Shown in pieces: positions 61,837-64,000 of a stretch of DNA of 64,000 nt; the first letter of the stretch is position 1, and the number at the start of each line of letters is the position of its first letter. The notes beneath the pieces are model-generated. The model was given only the letters and a program-made list of their open reading frames with translations, was not told the DNA's origin and searched no databases. A program made the position numbers and the translations under genes. Source of the DNA: Cupriavidus basilensis (GTDB lineage Bacteria > Pseudomonadota > Gammaproteobacteria > Burkholderiales > Burkholderiaceae); NCBI RefSeq assembly GCF_000832305.1, contig NZ_CP010537.1, positions 1,674,001-1,738,000 of the forward strand. The letters run 5' to 3'.

Positions 61837-62499
61837 ATGGCGGAACACGACGCAGCCAGCACCACGATTCGTGAATTCGTGCGGGTCAGCCCCAAAGTTG
61901 TCGAAGCCGCGCGGGCGCTGCCCACTGCGACGCTGCACGAGGCCGGTGGCAAGATCGGGGTGATCCCGCCGGCCATCAAACCCGTGGCGCCGGGTTTCCG
62001 TATCTGCGGCCCGGCACTGACCGTCCATTCGCCCGGCGGCGACAACCTATGGCTGCACCGCGCCCTCGATATCGCCCAACCCGGCGACGTGCTGGTGGTG
62101 CACGTGAGCGGCGCCTACGAGCACGGCTACTGGGGCGAGATCATGACCACCGCAGCCAAGGTGAAGCAGCTTGGTGGGCTGGTCATCGACGGATGTGTGC
62201 GTGATGGCGTGTTGCTGGAGGAAATCGGCTTCCCGGTGTTCGCACGCGGCCTGTGTATCCGCGGCACGGGCAAGGACTATGGCGCGATCGGCTGGCTTAA
62301 TGCGCCGGTGCTGATCGGCGGCGCCCGCGTGGAAGCCGGCGACCTGGTCGTGGGGGACCGGGACGGTGTAGTTGTGGTGTCGCGCGCCCGCGCCGGGGAG
62401 GTCGTAGACAAGGCCCAGGACCGCGAGGCCACTGAAGCCGCCATTCTCAAGCGGGTGGGGGCGGGCGAGGCCACCATGCGGATTTACGGCTTTCACTGA
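61837..62499 (+). CDS. RraA/HMG-aldolase-family protein (third; LigK-like)
   Basis: 220 residues. Of the three this is the closest to 4-carboxy-4-hydroxy-2-oxoadipate aldolase (LigK/GalC): TATLHEAGGKIG, FRICGPALTVHSPGGDNLW, WGEIMTTAAK and IDGCVRDGVL. It would split the hydrated ring-fission acid to pyruvate and oxaloacetate-like products. Starts two bases after the second copy. Confidence 0.92.
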   Translation: MAEHDAASTTIREFVRVSPKVVEAARALPTATLHEAGGKIGVIPPAIKPVAPGFRICGPALTVHSPGGDNLWLHRALDIAQPGDVLVVHVSGAYEHGYWGEIMTTAAKVKQLGGLVIDGCVRDGVLLEEIGFPVFARGLCIRGTGKDYGAIGWLNAPVLIGGARVEAGDLVVGDRDGVVVVSRARAGEVVDKAQDREATEAAILKRVGAGEATMRIYGFH

Positions 62500-62514
62500 G
62501 CGGAGCCGGATTCC

Positions 62515-63285
62515 ATGACCGAGACCCCGCAAGGACAGCCGCCCGAACTGGTAGTCGACGGGCATGTCGCCGTGATTACGCTGCGCCGGCCCGACGTCGC
62601 CAACCGCCTCGAACCCGAAGACCTCGACTTGCTGCGCGAGTACCTGGAGGCGGTGAACGCTGACACCCGGGCCCGGGTGCTGCGTATCGAAGGGCAGGGC
62701 CGGCACTTCTGCAGCGGCTTCAATGTCGGCCGCCTCGGCGGGGCCGATGTCGGTGCCCGCTTCGAAGCACTTGCCAACGCGCTGGAGCAGGTGCGGCCAG
62801 TCACCATTGCCGTGCTGCACGGCGGCGTGTACGGCGGCGCCACTGACCTGGCGCTGGCGTGCGACTTCCGGTTCGGCGCCGCCGGCGCCGAGATGTCCGT
62901 CCCGGCCGCGCGGCTGGGCCTGCTGTTCTACCGCGGCGGCCTGGAGCGCTATGTCACGCGGCTGGGCCTGGCCACGGCCAAGCGCATCCTGCTGATGGCC
63001 GACAAGTTCGATGCGGCGGCGATGCTGGCTTGCGGGTACCTGGACCGGCTGGAGGACAGCCAGCAGGCGCTGCATGCGCTTGCGGCCCAGGCGAGCGAAA
63101 ACCTGGTCGGTATGGCACCGCTGGCGCTGCTTGGCATGAAGAAACACCTGAACCGCATCGCGCGTGGCGAACTCGATACCGCTGAGCTGGCACAAGATAT
63201 CGCTGTGGCCGATGCTTCCGACGACCTGCGCGAAGGCGCACTGGCATGGCGGGATAAGCGTGTTGCGCGCTTCGCCGGCCGTTGA
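62515..63285 (+). CDS. Crotonase-family protein lacking both catalytic Glu positions
   Basis: 256 residues, enoyl-CoA hydratase/isomerase fold: FCSGFNVGRLGG, HGGVYGGATDLALACDFRFG and VPAARLGLLFYRGG. The two hydratase acid positions read Asp (TDLA) and Ala (PAARLG), unlike the copy at 42967. So it is probably an isomerase, decarboxylase or hydrolase of the superfamily. Sixteen bases after the third RraA gene. Confidence 0.88.
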   Translation: MTETPQGQPPELVVDGHVAVITLRRPDVANRLEPEDLDLLREYLEAVNADTRARVLRIEGQGRHFCSGFNVGRLGGADVGARFEALANALEQVRPVTIAVLHGGVYGGATDLALACDFRFGAAGAEMSVPAARLGLLFYRGGLERYVTRLGLATAKRILLMADKFDAAAMLACGYLDRLEDSQQALHALAAQASENLVGMAPLALLGMKKHLNRIARGELDTAELAQDIAVADASDDLREGALAWRDKRVARFAGR

Positions 63286-63300
63286 TTTGGAACGCACACG

Positions 63301-63723
63301 ATGAGCGACAGCAACTATTTCACGCGCATGCAGCGCGGGCTAGCATCCGCGCCGGCTGTCGCCGGACTGCTTGGAGGCGTAGTCCGCGTCGCCGACCTGG
63401 TGGCGGGCACGCTGGAATCCGACTACATTGCCACCCGCGCATTCCTCAATCCGGCCGGTCAGGTGCAGGGCGGCATGCTGGGCGCCATGCTGGACGACGT
63501 GACCGCGATGCTGGTCACCGCGACGCTGGCCGACGGCGAGTTCTGCACCACGCTGAACCTGAATCTCTCCTTCCTGAGGCCGGCACAGGCCGGCCCGCTG
63601 CTAGGGCGGGCGCGCCTGGAGCGGCGCGGTCGCAACGTCTGCAACGTGGTAGGGGAACTGCGGCAGGACGGCCAGGTGGTAGCAATCGCGACGGCTATCT
63701 GCATGTTGGTCCGGCCAGCGTGA
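63301..63723 (+). CDS. PaaI-family hotdog thioesterase
   Basis: 140 residues, single hotdog domain. The central motif NPAGQVQGGMLGAMLDD holds the catalytic Asp region, and TLNLNLSFLRPAQAG follows. It would hydrolyse an aromatic or short acyl-CoA, releasing CoA or protecting against dead-end esters. Last intact gene of the rightward operon; starts fifteen bases after the crotonase gene. Confidence 0.92.
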   Translation: MSDSNYFTRMQRGLASAPAVAGLLGGVVRVADLVAGTLESDYIATRAFLNPAGQVQGGMLGAMLDDVTAMLVTATLADGEFCTTLNLNLSFLRPAQAGPLLGRARLERRGRNVCNVVGELRQDGQVVAIATAICMLVRPA

Positions 63724-63776
63724 GCGCGCATTGCACGAGCGATGCGTTCCGACATCGCCGGCTTAGCTTCGTCAGG

Positions 63777-63836
63777 CTGTCTCCCGGCGATGTCATCGTC
63801 ACCGGCACGCCCGGCGGCGTCAGCCGCCGGAGTTGA
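63777..63836 (+). pseudogene. Fragment of a FAH-type hydrolase gene
   Basis: The reading LSPGDVIVTGTPGGVSRRS then stop matches the near-C-terminal LEPGDVIATGTPGGV motif of fumarylacetoacetate hydrolases. Only about 20 codons are recognisable and no start or upstream domain is present; the sequence before it (63724-63776) does not continue the family. Confidence 0.6.
63811..63830. terminator. Hairpin at the end of the rightward operon
   Basis: CCGGCGGC-GTCA-GCCGCCGG, a perfect 8-bp stem, inside the FAH fragment; a second stem CCCCG-TTTACT-CGGGG follows at 63870-63885. Neither has a T-run. Possible assisted terminator. Confidence 0.4.
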
Positions 63837-63898
63837 TGAACACGATATCCGTAACGTCTGGCGCCAGATCCCCGTTTACTCGGGGCCGAATTCAACAG

Positions 63899-63922
63899 CC
63901 TGCTAGACGGCCTGCTAGACGG
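63899..63922. repeat. Tandem 12-bp repeat
   Basis: CCTGCTAGACGG occurs twice in a row. The 63837-64000 end of the window otherwise holds no supported gene. Confidence 0.7.
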
Positions 63923-64000
63923 CCGATACGGAAGCGGCACCGCCCGACGAGCCATCCAGCACCGGCGGCGCGGTGACGATCGACTTCAGCCCGGGCTGCG

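Noticed and set aside
1..64000. tRNA, rRNA, intact insertion sequence, integrase or replication origin
   Set aside because: None recognised by reading both strands; absence is not proven without profile searches.

Overview
The window reads as a high-GC betaproteobacterial chromosome or megaplasmid segment, most like Cupriavidus (Burkholderiaceae). This is inferred from the codon bias, the Bug/TctC solute-binding proteins, the Burkholderiaceae-type trimeric porin, the CioAB oxidase and the many LysR/GntR/MocR/MerR regulators. No rRNA, tRNA, CRISPR array or intact insertion sequence was seen.

Region 1 (about 0-9.4 kb) is a mix of small units: a hypothetical protein, a carboxylesterase, a cNMP-binding/flavin oxidoreductase fusion, a secreted protein built from 12-residue repeats behind a structured leader, an EamA exporter divergent from its likely MocR regulator, and a MerR regulator divergent from a methyltransferase-DUF2938 pair. 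Region 2 (9.5-22.5 kb) holds a large lipoprotein hydrolase, a LysR regulator divergent from an MBL-fold/DsbA-like pair, a PAS-GGDEF-EAL protein, trehalase, an alpha/beta hydrolase coupled to an M14 peptidase, a HAD phosphatase and a second LysR. Region 3 (22.5-30.4 kb) has phospholipase C with a small lipoprotein and an alkaline-phosphatase-like lipoprotein in one operon, then a TetR-MFS operon divergent from an SDR. Region 4 (30.4-38.3 kb) has the cyanide-insensitive bd oxidase (CioAB plus a DUF2474 peptide), a threonine-to-glycine module (Kbl, NAD-dependent TDH, XRE-cupin regulator) and an APC permease. Next comes a scar (38.4-39.4 kb) with a broken fumarylacetoacetate-hydrolase gene carrying an expanded hexanucleotide repeat.

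Region 5 (39.4-63.8 kb) is the main find: 24 genes in a divergent catabolic cluster. The leftward operon (50.5 to 40.3 kb) encodes a GntR regulator, RidA, a LigJ-like amidohydrolase, two Rieske oxygenases, one Bug protein, a PDR-type reductase, an enoyl-CoA hydratase, a 3-hydroxyacyl-CoA dehydrogenase and a porin. The rightward operon (51.0 to 63.7 kb) encodes an ADP-forming acyl-CoA synthetase, paired acyl-CoA dehydrogenases, a second Bug protein, an SCP-x-type thiolase with its DUF35 partner, a CaiB CoA-transferase, a LigB-like ring-cleavage dioxygenase, three tandem RraA/HMG-aldolase proteins, a crotonase and a PaaI thioesterase. A paralogous GntR gene lies beyond the porin. The gene content suggests oxidation and cleavage of an aromatic ring together with CoA-dependent shortening of a side chain. 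The substrate cannot be read from sequence. A shared TGGTAT(A/G)C element in the control regions suggests that the two paralogous GntR proteins coordinate the cluster. FAH-type gene remnants lie on both sides of it.
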